Positions 19,907-28,338 of a DNA stretch of 28,338 nucleotides are shown here, piece by piece. The stretch spans positions 1-28,338 of the forward strand of contig JAYMTF010000919.1 of NCBI GenBank assembly GCA_036897485.1, read 5' to 3'. This DNA is from Pelargonium nanum (Eukaryota > Streptophyta > Magnoliopsida > Geraniales > Geraniaceae). How positions within the stretch are numbered: position 1 is the first letter of the stretch; every line of letters starts with the position of its first letter. Both the position numbers and the translations under genes were made by a program. Under the pieces are notes generated by a model. That model was not told the DNA's origin, searched no databases, and worked only from the letters and a program-made list of their open reading frames with translations.

Positions 19907-22900
19907 ATGGCCGCCGAGGACTCGCCTGACTGGCTTCCCGCCGGTTGGACCGTTCAATTCAATGCGCTCAGGAGTGGTCGCCAAATTAGGGTATGATTCG
20001 ATTTCTACTCTTGATTTTTTGTGTTTTCAGGCTTTAATTTTCCGGATTTCATGTTCGGATCAAGAACCATAGCTTTTGGAATTGTGTAGGTAGTAAGTTG
20101 AACTGCTGATCGTAATTGCTGTATTGATGTTTGTTGTTCATTGATTGAGATATGTGCTCTTCTGCTGTTGATTTTATGATTTTGCACTTTTGTGGAGAAA
20201 CTGTGTTTTGATTACTCATGCATGTAATGTTTGCTAGTTGAATGCTGAAAGAATTAACTCGTTGTTGGATGCTTGAAAAAATTGAGCTATATAGAGAAAT
20301 AAAAAGTAAATGAAATAAATTGTAGATGTATCTTTCTTGCATGTCAGTTGACATGATGTTTAGTTTCTGAAAGGTTGGAGTTTGTGTTGGCCAATCACAC
20401 ATTTTTATAGATTTACAACCAAGCTGCTTTTAGATTTGCAAACTTACTAATTTTGATAGGAGGCACTAGTAATTTGTTTGTTTCATTAATTAGTAAAGAG
20501 CAATTTTGTCGTATCTCCAATCTTTTTTGTCTTCCAATTCAAAGTTTGTTGCTGGTAATCTCCTCAACCGTGGTAACATTGCTATTGAACTTTGATTACC
20601 TATTGAACATATGTGGTTGACGGGTGTATATATTGTTTGTTCTCTTTGTCTTTTCGTGTGTGTGTGATTTTACCAAATTCTAGCTCAGTAAATCAAGTTA
20701 TATGGTTAGAGGATTGCTACTATGCTCATAAAATTTCTTGTAGTGCTCAAAATATATTTGCTTATGCAGTACTACACAAATTTGGAAACTGGGAGAAAGT
20801 GCTTCTCCAAGGATGATGTTATGAAGTGCATTAAAATGGAAAGCACTCACAATCGCAATGCTCAGCCAACTAGCATGCCTATGCAAAGGCACTTAGAAAA
20901 GAATCCTATGCTAGTAAGCTTGCAGTTTCCACATAATGTACTTTTGTTGCTATTTTTTCACTTTTTTTCTTACCTCTATATATTATCATATGTCATCTAC
21001 AGGATCTTGTAAAACAAAATGAATATCCTGACTGGTTACCTGATGGGTGGATTATGGAGTTGAAAACTCGAAATAGTGGTTCAAGAATGGGAACCAAATA
21101 CAAGGTAACAAACATTTTACTTACAAATATTCTTCATCTTCTTTTTTCAGGTAGTAATAATAATGTCTTCTCTTTTTCGTATTGTTTTGAAAGTTTTTCC
21201 ATTTTATGCATAGTACCTTCTGTTTTGAATGCATTATCATTTGCAATTTTTGTCCTGTTTTACGGGTATGTTGGTACTACAAAGGTACTCCTAGATAACT
21301 ATTAGAAAAACTAATTAAAACCTGGGATTTTTGTGATAAACTGTAACATCTGTCATTTTTATGAATCTAGCTCTAATCCATGTTTGTTGAACTATGTCTT
21401 GTTTTAAACTCCAACCCACGTTAAACTTATGTAGAGTGGATAAATAATTCTTCAGGAGTTTTAGGAGTCTTTTTAATTGATTTTTTTTTCCCTGCACATG
21501 TTCCTTTAGTCTTTAAAACTGCATTCTTTCTGCAGTGTTATATTGATCCGTCAAGTGGAGGTAAATTCTTTTCCAAGCCGGAGGTGTTCCGATATCTCAA
21601 GACTCTCAAGCACGAAAGTCAAATACCTGAACAGACGAAGACAGTTGCTAAGAAGCTCTCTGCAGGAAAAGTTTGTTCCTTAATTAGCTTCATTGTCTTT
21701 CTTATTTCTCATTTATTTTCCTATTATTACCTTATCTGGATTTCATACTCACTGTCAATCAAGTGGTCATGTCAGTATCTCTCACTATAATTGATAAGGT
21801 GGAAATACACTGACAGTGCATGAAACGTTTTGTCAATGTCAAGGGTCATGCACTGAGAATGTTTCAATTGCACTGCATTAAAACACTCATGCTATTTCTT
21901 GTAGGTAGGGTTCATCCAGTGAGTTTAGTGTATTTAATTATTTATATCAAAATTACCTTAGTTTTACCATTTAAGCCTTTTCCTTGATTAAAAGAAATCC
22001 TACCCACAAACCTAAACCCACCTAATTTAAGTGATCAGAGAGAATAGCAAGGTTGAATGATTCCTCGGAAAAATTGCAGAAGTTTGATTCAGGGCATAAA
22101 AATGTTTACACAGTTATTGTAGAACTAAGTTATTATTGCAGCTATAAATTAATACATTGACTGGATCAGACATAGAACAAAGGGTTAGCATGCCATTTGA
22201 AATATATTTTGATTCCCGGACATGCTGAAGTTGCAGTGCCATCTCATTTTGTTATGAAGTATTTGTAGATGGAAGGCATTTGTTTATTTTGATACGCAGT
22301 TCTAATCATTTCATGTAAAATCTAGGTCGTGATTGAGGAGTGTAGAGACGAAAGCTTACCACCAGGGTGGATAAAGGAAATCAAAATTAAAAAGAGTGGA
22401 ACTAGAATCAGAAAAGACCCGGTATGGAATTCTTCATTCACCTCTTGGCCGGTTCTGGTCCATTTGAAGTGTAACTCTCTCTCTCTCTCTCCCTCCCCAC
22501 ACAAATGCAAACTATACACACATATTTGTGTACGTCCGTTCTGCATTTTTTGTCCTACTTGGACATATAATTGTTGACAGTTAGCTGCTTATTTTAGTAA
22601 GTTCTATGTCTATTCCATAGTTAATGAATGAATCAGTACTTGCTACAGTTCTACACAGACCCAGTCACTGGATACGTGTTTCGCTCCAGAAAAGATGTAC
22701 TGCGCTATCTAGAAACCGGAGAGATTGGTAGACATGCATTTAAATCAAACAAAAGGCAAATCGATGATCAAGCACTGATGGATGACAAAAGCTCAGTAAG
22801 TCCGCCCCATACTTGGTTCTCTAGATCATACTTCATGTTTGTGCTACCATTTTGATTTTCGTTGGTGTTCCATTGTCCATTTTTACAGGACTAGCAAAAT

Positions 22901-25510
22901 TACCAACATGTTTGGTCCATGGGGTTTTATAGATGAATTAGAGTATCAATATTGCTATGCATTGTGTTTATGTCAGTGTTAGAATGTTGAATTGATCAAC
23001 CTTGGGCTACTTAGATAGGAACTTTTTCTGGTGCAAAATGCTCTGGAGATGACTAGCTCAGCGAAGAATGCGCTGGTGTTACATTAATCCACACTATACC
23101 CTACAGCTAAAACTCTTCCAAGTAACCACTTCTGTTTATCCAAAGAAGAAAATCAACTCCTGTTCTCGAGAACGACGAGACCCTTTCATTGTGCTTTTTT
23201 CATTCACCTGCCAACCTTCTAAATACTTCAGTATCAATTCCTTTGTTTGCTGTATGGGAATTGGGTTTGTTATTATTCATTATTTTGTTGAATAATTTTC
23301 TGAAGACCCCAGCAAGTGAAAGCCTTGTAAACTGTAATTATAAGCAATTAATTTTCAGATCTTTTTGTTTTCTTGTTATTATTATTCAGTTGGGACACCA
23401 TGCAGATGAAAATGAACATGATTTCTTTTGCTCTTTTTCTTTCTGTCTATTTTAGGGATCATCTGCAGCTAAAAGACTTAAAATCAATCATCCAGCAACC
23501 AACCAAGAGTATACTGCAGGTGAGGGTTCAATGGATTATGAATAACTCTCATGTTGTGAATTGTGATAGTTATGTTAATTCCCAGTTAGTGGCCTTAATA
23601 AGCCAATCATGGTAAAGTGAATAACTTTCTGTGCGGTACAAACTGCAGTGGATGATGGAAGTTTTGACTCAGCCAACTTCGTAATGCCCGAAGCTGGTGA
23701 CTCAAAGAAAAGGCGCAGCAAGAGATTATCTAAAGACCCCTTGGATACCAAGGAAACCGCAGTTGAAGAGTCTGGTGAAAATAAGGAAACGGTTAATGCG
23801 AGTAGGTCAGTACTGCCAGAAGCTGGTGGCTCAAAGAAACAGCAAGGGAAGAGGGTATCCACAGAAAATGTGAATGAGTGTGTTGGAAGTGAGGAAATCA
23901 TTACTGCAATAAGGTCAGCCAGGCCCATAGCTAGAGGCTCCAACGGAAATCAGAGCAAAAAGAGATTAAGTAAGGTCCCCTTGGATACCAAGGAAACCGT
24001 GGTTGAAGAGTCTGATGACAATAAGGAAACAGTTAATGTGAGTAGGTCAGTACTGCCAGAAGCTAGTGGCTCAAAGAAACAGCCAGGAAAGATGGTATCC
24101 ACTGAAAACGTGAATAAGGATTGTGCTGAAAGTGAGGAAATTGTTATTGCTAATAGGTCAGGCAGGCCTACAGCTAGAGGCTCCAAGGGAAACCAGAGCA
24201 AAAAGGATGCTACTGATGATCCTGTTTCAACTTCTGAAGTTAATATCCTACAAGAGGACTTGCTTGCGAGCAGCAGGGAAAAGAACAACCATAGCAAAAC
24301 GCTGAGCAGAAAGAGAAAACCTAAGAACAAAGAAGAGCTTAACTTGCCACGCCGGTCTTCAAATCGACTTGCTGGGATTGAACCTGTGTTGGCTGTCAAT
24401 GCAAGTAATTTGGTGGATGGAGCATCTAAGAAGCTCAATGTTGGATCAGAAGGAAAGCAACCACATTATACTCTTACAAATGTTGATACTCCACAAAGAG
24501 AACTTTCAAATAAGAGCAAGAAACCCCTTGAGGACCAACGTGTTTGTGAAAAGCAAGTGCGACAAGTGGAAGCTGGGACTAAAGAGAAGGGAGAGGCAGA
24601 ATCACATCTCTTGTCTGCTTTTGGGTCCGACCCATGCCTGGATTTCGCATTCAAGACTCTCACAGGTGCGATTCCAGTGGAAGATACCGTTGATGTGGAG
24701 CTTATGTCAACTCCTGTCCATGATATTCTTAAGGAGACTGACATTGTAGAGAAGAGCAGGAAAAGAAAAACTAAATTTAACTCTAGGAAATCCAAGAACA
24801 AAGAAGAGTTCAACTTTCGTAGTCGGTTGCCAAGAGGATCCACTGGGCTTGAACGGGAGCACCAGGTTGACTCGTCCGGTGATCAAGCTCATCTAGCAGC
24901 ATGTAGAAGATCTTATAGGGAACTGGCTCCAGATCCAAGTCCAAGTTTCACTCCTGATAGTTTAATATATGGATCAAATCGGCAAATCAAATCTGTTTCA
25001 GAAACAGCAATGTCTCAGCATGTTTTGACAGCCACCAACACTCCATTATGCGCAGAGCCATCGAAGCAGAGCAAAAGGCTTCTGGAAGATCTCAATGTTA
25101 CTTTAGAGCCATTGCAAAATCTGGAGAGTGAGAAAAGAGACAATGAGAAGGCAGATCCATATTCCTTCTTCTCATTTGGGGACTCCTGGGCTGACCCATG
25201 CCTAGAATTTGCGATCAAGACTCTTACAGGAGACATACCAATAGAGACAGCAATTCAGAGCTCCTTCCAGCAACAACCTGGTACTTCTCACAGACAGAGG
25301 AGTAGCAGTGATGCACTGCCAGATTTTGGTTCACCGAGCTTTTTCCAAAATGATATTTCATCCCACTTTGACACCCCAGAAAAACCATCAGTCCAACCAC
25401 TGCTGCCTGTAAATGTGAGCTTACCTAGTTGCAGCAGAACTGGTGCTGAACAACCACCATGCTTGGAAGTGAACAAGGAGTTCCATGGCCATGGGAAGGT
25501 AAAATCCTAA
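19907..25510 (+). CDS. MBD13: Triple methyl-CpG-binding-domain protein, MBD13-like
   Basis: Eight exons: 19907-19990, 20770-20913, 21003-21104, 21536-21670, 22326-22421, 22649-22795, 23456-23519 and 23649-25510, giving 877 residues. The start at MAAEDSPDWLPAGW places the first domain at the N-terminus, as in the family; the frame is open upstream, so a longer start is not excluded. Three MBD units follow: about residues 6-55 (WLPAGW...YYTNLETGRKCFS), 82-135 (WLPDGW...CYIDPSSGGKFFS) and 160-210 (LPPGW...FYTDPVTGYVFRSRKDV). The rest is a charged, Lys/Ser/Glu-rich region with basic nuclear-targeting clusters (AAKRLK, SKKRRSKR). It has internal duplications and two copies of a conserved block (DPCLDFAFKTLTG at 585, DPCLEFAIKTLTG at 773). 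It is probably a nuclear chromatin protein. Only the third unit resembles the classical DNA-contact loop (KDPFYTDP), so methyl-CpG binding is uncertain. A GT at 25500 could be a donor for a further exon, but the stop ten bases on is the simpler end. Confidence 0.9.
22475..22491. repeat. (CT)n microsatellite
   Basis: A short CT run followed by C-rich sequence, inside intron 5 of the MBD gene. Confidence 0.9.
23718..24207 (+). repeat. Coding tandem duplication, about 240 bases per unit
   Basis: Within the last MBD exon. Unit 1 (from about 23718) and unit 2 (from about 23958) align over about 80 codons, with exact 240-base spacing at CCCCTTGGATACCAAGGAAA and a one-codon insertion later in unit 2. 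Protein landmarks are PLDTKET.VEES..NKETVN, RSVLPEA.GSKKQ and NRSGRPTARGSKGNQSKK or equivalent. Each unit seems built of two smaller parts of about 40 residues that both carry an RS..P.A.GS core. Confidence 0.9.
24300..25240 (+). repeat. Older coding duplication in the last MBD exon
   Basis: A second, more diverged pair of long segments (about 24300-24690 and 24758-25240). Each holds, in the same order, a basic start (KPKNKEELN / KSKNKEEFN), a middle landmark (NKSKKPLEDQ / SKQSKRLLEDL) and the end block DPCL[DE]FA[FI]KTLTG.IP. Spacing of the end blocks is 564 bases (188 codons). Confidence 0.75.
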
Positions 25511-26056
25511 AAGAAAGGTGGCTAATTTTTTTGCTACTACACTTATGCTAGGTAAATCATAATGCATTTTGAACTGCCACCTTTAATATATAAACCAGTG
25601 AATGCTAATATGGATGTACATCAGGTGTTAATTTAACGTTGCATCTGAGGACGGCATATAGGGGCTAATATGGATGTCATGATAGTGTTGTGTTTTGATA
25701 AAAACTAATGGATGGCATATATGAATGTATATCAGCTATTAATTTTAACCTTTTGTCAAGAATATGTGGGGCATAAATTTGAATAGCATGGTGACTGTTC
25801 CACAATCATCAGTTTATCTTCATAGTTTTTCTTGAAACCTGATAGATAAAGTTAGCCTTATTGGCAATTGTAGAATTCATCCAACTCTTGATTGTCTTGC
25901 TATTTGAGTCAGCAGAATAAAATTTAGTACAACAAAAAGCATGCTTATATTGAAGAATATATGATTTCATTACAGAAGATTCATGATCAACACAAAACAC
26001 TTGAACCACACATCAACTAACAATCACCAGGAGAAACTGATTATCAAGACTTGAAG
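25511..26056. other. Convergent 3' ends of the MBD and C2 genes
   Basis: No gene is seen. The MBD gene ends from the left and the C2 gene (minus strand) from the right, so the 546 bases should hold both 3' UTRs. A 60-base-spaced repeat, GCTAATATGGATGT, occurs at 25604-25617 and 25664-25677. A more diverged relative (atgaatgtatatcag, then attaatttta) follows near 25720. Confidence 0.6.
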
Positions 26057-26926
26057 TCAGTTCATTGAAGACTGATTCCATCCCCCAAAGTTTTCTTCTT
26101 CCGCAGCAAAACGGCGATCACTCTGATCCTACAATACGCAAGAAACCATAGAAACTTAAGTTAGCACAGCACAACACAGCAATATAATTTACAGTCTTTT
26201 AAATTCAACTGATTGAGCATCTATTAAAATTGATTCACCTCAGGAGTGAAGGTGAGACCAAGTCTAATCTCTCCGCAATACTCTTGATCCTTGACAACAT
26301 TGTATGTTGCAGGTGGCAGATCTCCCTCCATAAAAACTGGCTCGAGCGAAATGCTGCAAGTATCAAGAAACGAAATTAAACTCTGCTTATGCACAGAGTG
26401 CAACAAAAAGGTACGTAGTACTAGTAGTGTTGCACATACGTTGCTTCACCCACAAAATCATCTTGAGTACCAGCATCACTGTCCATTATCTTGAGCTTGA
26501 GTTCAGTAACGCCATCAGTTAGAGAGAATACAAAAGTTTCATTCCACTGTGGATCGCTTCCTTGTCCTGCATCAATCATGGCAGGCTCAAGTAAAATGGT
26601 GAATTTGCTCGCAAAGTAACAGTAGATTAAGATTAGAGACGGACCTGATGCGACACTGCTTTTGTGCTCCTGAGTGCGGCACATGAGAATCACATAAGGA
26701 TCCATGTTACCTGCTCTCTCATTAGAATTCAAAACAAATATTTACATATTAGAAGCCAATTGATTTCAACTGATCTAGCAAATTTGTAATATTCTCTAAC
26801 CTAACAAACATCCACATATGTGTTACCGAGAAAATCAAAAGGAAAAGAAAATTAGTTACCGAGAAAATCAGTGTTCTCGAGAGCCTTAGCTCCGACGAGA
26901 AGGACTTCAAGCTTTCCCTGAGGCAT
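26057..26926 (-). CDS. Small C2-domain (calcium/lipid-binding) protein
   Basis: Five exons on the minus strand: 26926-26860, 26710-26645, 26566-26440, 26353-26239 and 26128-26057, giving 148 residues. The start ATG is at 26926. The whole protein is one C2 domain plus a short acidic tail ending EEENFGGWNQSSMN. All five calcium-binding aspartates are present (D20, D26, D73, D75, D81), with the motifs NMDPYVIL, DPQWNETFVF and KIMDSDAGTQDDFVGEA. Small plant C2 proteins of this size bind membrane phospholipids in a calcium-dependent way and include elicitor-responsive and phloem types. The nearest relative I recall is Arabidopsis AT1G63220 (about 147 residues, same tail YGGW). It converges on the MBD gene. 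No signal peptide or membrane segment is seen. Confidence 0.93.
26822..26870 (-). repeat. Duplicated exon-intron junction in the C2 gene
   Basis: GTTACCGAGAAAATCA occurs at 26855-26870, spanning the exon 1 donor on the minus strand, and again at 26822-26837 inside intron 1, 33 bases further. The copy carries the same donor context (CTCG|GTAAC in transcript sense). Confidence 0.9.
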
Positions 26927-27058
26927 TTTCGGAGGAGCAGATCAGAAGAGATTCGTCAACTTGGATCTATTGGTAGAATCAAATGAGAAACAGAGGGCGT
27001 ATTTGGTAGTGGTTTATTTGATTGCAAAGTGGACTGTGTCTGTGTGGACCCCGCTTCC

Positions 27059-27065
27059 TATATAT
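27059..27065 (-). promoter_or_regulatory. TATA box of the C2 gene
   Basis: A TATATAT core in the reverse context CAATATATAGG lies about 135 bases upstream of the C2 start codon, just before a less AT-rich leader. The position fits a TATA box; no other support is available. Confidence 0.5.
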
Positions 27066-27299
27066 TGACTGAAGAGACACGCGGGTCCATGTGAGGGGTC
27101 TGACTATTGGTGTCTATTATTCTGTATGGGCTCAAAAGTTTGCTTTTTTATTTTTTATAATTAAGGTGAAGATCATGATTGATTTTAGACCAGAAAAGTG
27201 ACAATGGGTGAACGTGATTTGTTTAGTTTGTGTCTTAATCACATTTTAGATGGTGCTTAACATATCAAACAAAAAGTGGATCTATATAGTAGCCTAATA

Positions 27300-27350
27300 T
27301 GGGCCAAAACACATAATGGGCCTATAATCATTATTAACGGTAGTAGCCCA
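27300..27350 (-). promoter_or_regulatory. Site II cluster upstream of the C2 gene
   Basis: TGGGCC at 27300-27305 and 27317-27322 and AGCCCA at 27345-27350 form three TCP-type site II cores in 51 bases, about 240-290 bases beyond the TATA box. Such clusters are common in promoters of growth-related plant genes. Confidence 0.4.
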
Positions 27351-28252
27351 AAACTTTGCCCATGGCAAGTTTAAATTCAATGCTAGCTCCCTTGTCAATT
27401 TCATAACTTGGAATGTATATATCCACACAGAATTATAAAACTTCATTCAAATTACTCACGATCGGGTTACTTTATGACTTTTGAACTTCATGGATATACT
27501 TTTGTGCTTGATAACTTACTAGAAACCCATTATATAAAACCTTAACTTACATAAATCTTTCTGTTATACAGATCCAAAAATTAACCAAACCTTAAAGGCT
27601 AAAGCTACCCATCCTATCTTGTAAGATATATTTATTTTTGTATTCTTTATTCACATGTGTTATAACAAAATACTTAACAATAAATATTCAAGTAAAATTT
27701 AATTAGCTTATTCTGAACCAAACGATGATATATTGTCACCTATCAAAAAAATTATTAAAATATATATTTCATGGAAATTTCTTTCAACTCTTTTCAGTCA
27801 CTCTACCGACATTCACGTGGGCCCCTTTTAGGAACAAAAATACAAAATCACAAAACATACATTGTACTCCGTATATATATAGTATAGCTAATAGCTAGGT
27901 ACGACTTTCTGCAGGCATGTGGGCCTCATTTTCCGAATTCCTTAACTTTTGATATTGACATGATATGATCTGGTAAGGAGTATTTTGTTTTAATATATAT
28001 TATTGAGCTTCTAATGAAGACATAATAGCCGGAGGGTTTGATAACCCAATCCAAGCAGACAAAACCGAACAAGAAATAGAAGATCTAGCTAAAAATATGA
28101 ACTACTTGGTTTTTCATACACGAGTTTCTTTTTTTATTTCATTTTTTGCGTAAGTTTTATTGAGCTGCATGAAATAGAACAAGACATGCCTATATACATG
28201 CAGTTACGTAGTCTATTACGCGTTGCTAATAGTAATGAGTGAAAATGTGAAA

Positions 28253-28338
28253 TCAAGGGCAAAACACAACCCTATAATTGGTACCGCCGGGACAAGTAAA
28301 AGTGCTGGTGGCATCGTCCTTTGGGTAGCTGTAAGCAT
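28253..28338 (-). CDS. Thaumatin-like (PR-5) protein, C-terminal end only
   Basis: The window's right edge cuts this gene. Read on the minus strand from 28338, the frame gives [D/N/H/Y]AYSYPKDDATSTFTCPGG, then TNYRVVFCP and a TGA stop at 28255-28253. This is the characteristic end of thaumatin-like proteins: the AYSY..DD..STFTCP..T.Y...FCP pattern, with two of the family's conserved cysteines. Family members are secreted, disulphide-rich proteins linked to defence and stress. The start, the other cysteines and the REDDD cleft residues lie outside the window. Confidence 0.88.
   Translation of the reverse strand, partial: AYSYPKDDATSTFTCPGGTNYRVVFCP

Larger units (their letters stand above)
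26927..28252. other. Intergenic: C2-gene promoter and downstream end of the thaumatin-like gene
   Basis: No gene is supported. The part near 26927-27360 is the leader and promoter of the minus-strand C2 gene. The part next to 28252 should be the 3' UTR of the thaumatin-like gene, which is also minus-strand. The middle is AT-rich with (TA)n-like words near 27870 and nothing recognisable. Confidence 0.55.

Noticed and set aside
23575-24843. Three long antisense open frames under the last MBD exon
   Set aside because: They mirror the repetitive Ser/Lys/Glu-rich coding strand, whose composition keeps the reverse frame open (LL, SS-rich); no independent support.
25498-25510. A splice donor at 25500 extending the MBD protein to another exon
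   Set aside because: The frame reaches a stop ten bases later, and no convincing coding exon was seen between 25511 and the C2 gene; kept only as a caveat.
27860-27900. A Stowaway-like end at 'tactccgta'
   Set aside because: Only a nine-base resemblance, no partner inverted repeat and no TA-bounded element.
1-28338. CRISPR arrays, operons, rRNA or tRNA genes
   Set aside because: The tandem repeats found have no spacer pattern, the genes have separate promoters and introns, and no tRNA- or rRNA-like sequence was recognised.

Overview
The window is nuclear DNA from a flowering plant, most likely a eudicot. It is AT-rich, the genes have many exons with GT-AG introns, and every recognisable protein matches a plant family. 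The lineage within eudicots cannot be fixed from the sequence alone.

Layout: (1) 1-5135 (+), the 3' part of a plastid S1-domain RNA-binding protein of the SDP type. Its introns carry a complete Stowaway-like MITE and an old LTR-type remnant. (2) 6620-9513 (+), a tetraspanin close to TET10, 11 exons. (3) 10006-15606 (+), a DEAD-box helicase of the RH48 group, 10 exons. Its reading frame is whole, but nearly every signature motif is altered. (4) 17173-17418 (+), a single-exon CLE signalling-peptide precursor ending in a textbook 12-residue CLE motif. (5) 19907-25510 (+), an MBD13-like protein with three methyl-CpG-binding-type domains followed by one very long, internally duplicated exon. (6) 26057-26926 (-), a small five-exon C2-domain protein. 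(7) 28253-28338 (-), the last 28 codons of a thaumatin-like (PR-5) protein running off the window edge.

The order tetraspanin, RH48-type helicase, CLE, (MBD13-like), C2 protein recalls the Arabidopsis chromosome 1 block around AT1G63220-AT1G63260, which from memory holds the C2 protein, CLE14, RH48 and TET10. The segment is therefore probably an ancestral collinear block, and the CLE gene a positional match to CLE14. The genes are not an operon and have no shared pathway; they look like conserved neighbours.

No previously unknown multi-gene system is evident. The most unusual items are the motif-degenerate helicase (DEVN in place of DEAD, plus changes in motifs I, GG, III, V and VI), the regular two-exon module structure of the three MBD units, two nested rounds of tandem duplication in the last MBD exon, and a duplicated splice-donor segment in the C2 gene. 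Intergenic and intronic DNA holds several small repeat relics.
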